A stretch of 64,000 bases of DNA. Origin: Nonomuraea solani (GTDB lineage Bacteria; Actinomycetota; Actinomycetes; Streptosporangiales; Streptosporangiaceae). The stretch is from positions 306,839-370,838 of the forward strand of contig NZ_FNVT01000012.1 in NCBI RefSeq assembly GCF_900108335.1, read 5' to 3'. Made by a program: the position numbers and the translations under genes. Below, piece by piece: positions 61,404 to 64,000 of the stretch; position 1 is the first letter of the stretch; every line of letters starts with the position of its first letter. The notes under the pieces were generated by a model. It searched no databases. It saw only the letters and a program-made list of their open reading frames with translations, and was not told the origin of the DNA.

Positions 61404-61552
61404 CTTCGATCGGAGGGCGCGGCCGTGTGGAGGTGATACAGGATGCTGTGGCGGCGACGTTGCCAGGCCTTCTGAACGTCATAAGGCTGGGCGACCTCGA
61501 TGGGACGAGGAACGAACAGCTTCTCACCTTGAGTAACGTGGGCCCTGATCAT
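61404..61552 (-). pseudogene. 5' fragment of an unknown gene cut by the ISL3 end
   Basis: ATG 61550-61552 opens MIRAHVTQGEKLFVPRPIEV, AQPYDVQKAWQRRRHSILYH and continues into the IS end near 61403. It could be the beginning of a small gene interrupted by the element. Function not recognisable. Confidence 0.3.
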
Positions 61553-61637
61553 CACGGAGGCGCATTGACGCTTGAGGCCTCCGAGATCTGACCAGCCAGC
61601 GTGGAGCTGAGAGGTGATGACGTCCCACGGCGCTGAC

Positions 61638-62935
61638 TCACGCCAGCAGCAGCGCACCTGCCGCGCTGATCAGCGCGGTGAGGAGCAGGAACCAGGCGCT
61701 CAGGGGCAGGCGCACCCTGCGCCGCGGCGCCTCCCGGCGCGGCCGGGCGGTCGCGGCCGGCAGCTCGGCGGCCCGGACGGTCATGGCGACCGGCACGCCC
61801 CGGTACCGCTGCTTGGCCAGCGCCTCCCACATGACCCACTCCTCGTCCTCGTGCCCCAGGTGCTTGAGCAGGTCGCCCCGGTAGACGTCGAAGGTGACCT
61901 TGACGTGCTCGCCATACAGGCGGGCCGGGCCTAGGGCACACACGTAGCTGAGCAGCGCCACGGCCGCCCCTCCGGCGTGGTAGAGCAGGAAGAGCCCCGC
62001 CGGTGCTCCGGCGGCCAGCAGGAAGAGGCCCGATGCCGTGAGAAGAAGGCGGCCAGGCTGGAGACGGTGAGGAAGAACTCCAGGTCGGCACGGGCGGCGG
62101 CGAGCGTGGCGCGGTGGTCGGCCGGGATCAGGGGTGTTCAGGCGCGGCCAGACCAGCGCGGCGTCGATCCCGTACAGCTCTTCCGGGTAGAGGGCGGCGT
62201 TCTTGAGGATGTTGCCGAGCCTGGTCGGCATGACCTCCTCAGCATCCTGGGGGTAGCTGGTGTAGAGGCACTGGTAGTGGCCGAGGTCCTTGGGGCGCAG
62301 CCGGGAGAACACGCCTGTGTGCCAGCCGCGGCCCGCCCCGGCGAGCCAGCGCCACGAGCGGCGGTTCCAATCGCCTTCGTACCAGCGCAGCAGCGGCGCG
62401 GTCAGGCCGGACAGCCACGTGGCGAGTAGGACCACGACCGCCGCGAAGGCGACCGAGCAGAGGGCCTTCAGCAGTGGATCCTGCCGGTTCCACGCGGCAA
62501 GCCCGGCCTGCGGCCCGACCGTCGAGCCGACCACGACGGCGCCGAAGAGCACGATGAGCACGAGCGCGGGCAGCAGAGAGCGTTGAGCAGGAACCGGTGC
62601 TCGAACAGCCCGGTCGTCTCCTTTCTGAGGCGAAGTACGCGCTGACCACGCCGACCGGCAGGACCGCCATCACCTCCGCACCTTCGAGTAGCACCAGGGC
62701 GCGCCCCGACGTTGAGCAGCGTCACCGCTGGGGACGCACCGAACTCGGCGAACGTCACGTCAGCGTCCGCCAGGATCGCCGGGGGCAGCGAGGCCAGGAC
62801 GGGCCGAAGGTCGGGGACGCCGTCGAGTCGTGCGAGGTCCGCCTCCGTGACCGTCGCCACCACCTCCCCGGAGGCGTCGCGGACCACGCCGATGATGCCG
62901 TCGGCCAGCGTGGCGCGACCGCGGCATGATGCTTC
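61638..62935 (-). pseudogene. multi-helix membrane protein with at least five frameshifts
   Basis: Following the best coding sense needs several frames: LADGIIGVVRDASGEVVATV, VPDLRPVLASLPPAILADAD, FAEFGASPAVTLLNV; then EGAEVMAVLPVGVVSAYFAS; then GLFEHRFLLNAL; then LIVLFGAVVVGSTVGPQAGL, FAAVVVLLATWLSGLTAPLL; then LIPADHRATLAAARADLEFF; and finally LLYHAGGAAVALLSYVCALG and LSAWFLLLTALISAAGALLL. It had about six membrane helices. The shifts are single-base, which is gene decay or poor sequence. The 5' end is missing, cut near the IS110 remnant. Family unknown. Confidence 0.6.
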
Positions 62936-62944
62936 TATGGCTTG

Positions 62945-63662
62945 TCAAGATGGGGCGGACGATGCGGCCGCTGGCGCCGACGGGCGGATGATGATCTTGT
63001 AGAGCTGGCGGGCGACATATTGCTTCAGACAGCGGATCTCTCTCTTGGACAGCCCGTCGGTGGTTCTGCGCTCAACGTAGGTGCGGGTGGATGGATCGCA
63101 GGACATGCGAGACAGCACGATGACGTACAGGGCCCGGTTGGTTCTGCCGGTCACCGCCATGGTTGAGCCGGTGGCGTCGTGTTTTGCCGCTGGAAGCCGG
63201 GACCGGCGATACCCCGCATAGGGCGGCGAACGATCCCTCGGAGCGCAGTCGATCAGGGTTGTCGCCGCAGGTGGCCAGTAGTTGCGCGGCGGTCTCAACA
63301 CCTACGCCTTGGGCGGTGAGCAGCTCGGGCCTGGCCTGTTCGATCAACGCCTTCAACTGGTTGTAGATGGTGTCGATCTCGGCGCTGAGGGCGCGGTAGC
63401 GAGCAGCGAGGTGTCGCAGCGCCGCCTTGACGCTCTGAGCTGGGTCGGCCAGATCGGCGGATGGCCTTAACCGGAAGCAGGCGTCGGCGAGCCGGGCCTT
63501 GGATGGAACTTCAGGATGTGGCCGTCGCGAGGTCGGCTCGCTCGCCCATCCCGTCATTAGCGATAAAAGTCCTGGCTGGCGGGAGAAAAGGCTGGCCCCG
63601 CAGCGCGGCAGGGCCCAGCGGGTAACCAACTCCTGCTTTGCGTAGTGGGTCTCGCCGAACAC
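62945..63662 (-). mobile_element. IS110-family transposase remnant
   Basis: C-terminal half: FRLRPSADLADPAQSVKAAL, RHLAARYRALSAEIDTIYNQ, the helix-hairpin-helix ELLTAQGVGVETAAQLLATC, SFAALCGVSPVPASSGKTRR; then a frameshift near 63160 and RALYVIVLSRMSCDPSTRTY, VERRTTDGLSKREIRCLKQY. The N-terminal RuvC-like DEDD part is missing, replaced beyond 63662 by another IS end. Confidence 0.75.
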
Positions 63663-63663
63663 T

Positions 63664-64000
63664 CAGCCTGAATCCACGGTGTGACTTGGCCTGATCATTT
63701 TTCGGTCCAATTCCTCGACGAGGGCCGGATGTGCAGGTGAGGGCGCGCTTTTGGGCATGGTGAAGCCGCCGCGTGCGGGGTCGCGGCCTGTCCGGTGTCC
63801 TTCAGGGGTCGGAAGCGAGGGTGGGCGCGGCAGCGCGGGTGTCGGTGCGGGACCGTCGAGGGCGGCGGTGACCTGGGGTTCGGCGGGTCAGGCCGGGTGT
63901 GCGGGTGGGTCGTGGGTGGCGGTGAAGGCGTTCAGCCAGGCGGGCTGCCGGTGCCATCCGGCGGGCAGGTGCAGGGTGAGGTGTCCCTGCCCGCCGGGTC
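63664..64000 (-). mobile_element. IS1380-like element, 3' end of transposase at window edge
   Basis: On the minus strand the frame entering from the edge reads GHLTLHLPAGWHRQPAWLNA, FTATHDPPAHPA and stops at 63888-63890, resembling the end of IS1380-type transposases (HLPxxWPW...). The non-coding tail ends with CTGAATCCACGGT (63666-63678), a plausible terminal repeat that abuts the broken IS110 gene. The family assignment is tentative because only 37 residues are visible. Confidence 0.5.

Noticed and set aside
1..64000. CRISPR arrays, rRNA genes, PKS/NRPS modules
   Set aside because: No regularly spaced direct repeats, no rRNA-like stretches and no carrier, condensation or ketosynthase motifs were seen on either strand.

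Overview
The window is high-GC actinobacterial DNA. The gene families point to Streptosporangiales (Nonomuraea-like), but this is an inference from codon use and gene order and was not checked by any search. GTG/TTG starts are common, coding is dense on both strands, and the block sepX/glpR - rimJ-type GNAT - mog - moaC - glp/moeA - galU - fthC - antiporter - fmdB - mtnP - SAF protein - mscL (46.9-58.2 kb) is an ordinary conserved chromosomal neighbourhood of filamentous actinomycetes.

Layout. (1) 0-16.7 kb is metabolic and regulatory accessory DNA: a partial proline iminopeptidase with a hairpin over its ribosome binding site, a decayed secreted metalloprotease, a RidA/LysR pair joined by a deletion, a P450, GNAT, XRE/MmyB regulator, Zn-alcohol dehydrogenase, two MFS carriers, a cold-shock protein, a nucleoside hydrolase, a hydrolase, a Ser/Thr kinase abutting an orphan sugar-binding lipoprotein, and a GlxA-type regulator that has lost its N-terminus next to a 73-bp dispersed repeat. 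(2) 16.8-38.2 kb is the most unusual part. One minus-strand run encodes a 39-aa peptide, a YcaO protein, a membrane NACHT-type NTPase, a cytoplasmic subtilase and a 71-aa protein. A trypsin/alpha-beta-hydrolase fusion is divergent to it. A second minus-strand run holds a SARP/NB-ARC/TPR regulator, a membrane protein, a catalase-like/COX-like haem peroxidase fusion, a nitroreductase-like protein and a ThDP enzyme. Divergent from the regulator is a tight unit of E1-like ThiF enzyme, a 20-aa peptide with a near-perfect Shine-Dalgarno, a strong hairpin, and an M50-type membrane protease. The ThiF enzyme and the protease both appear to start with PqqD-like peptide-binding domains.

(3) 39.4-46.8 kb is a decayed integrative element in tRNA-Ala(CGC): a 48-bp direct repeat of the tRNA 3' half flanks it, the tyrosine integrase is frameshifted, and a second integrase-type terminator plus att tip suggests that two elements inserted one after the other. 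It also carries a DDE transposase preceded by an integrase-fold protein that lacks catalytic residues. (4) 46.9-60.2 kb is the conserved core, ending in VanY-type peptidase, a small secreted protein and tRNA-Arg(CCT). (5) 60.2-64.0 kb is an insertion-sequence graveyard (ISL3, IS110 and probable IS1380 remnants) around a multiply frameshifted membrane-protein gene.

Working together: YcaO, an E1-like ThiF protein with a peptide-recognition domain, a nitroreductase-like protein, two very small ORFs and several proteases match the enzyme classes used for ribosomal peptide modification. They lie side by side with sensor NTPases (NACHT, NB-ARC) and proteases typical of bacterial conflict or signalling systems. 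Whether this is one system or two neighbours cannot be decided from the sequence alone.
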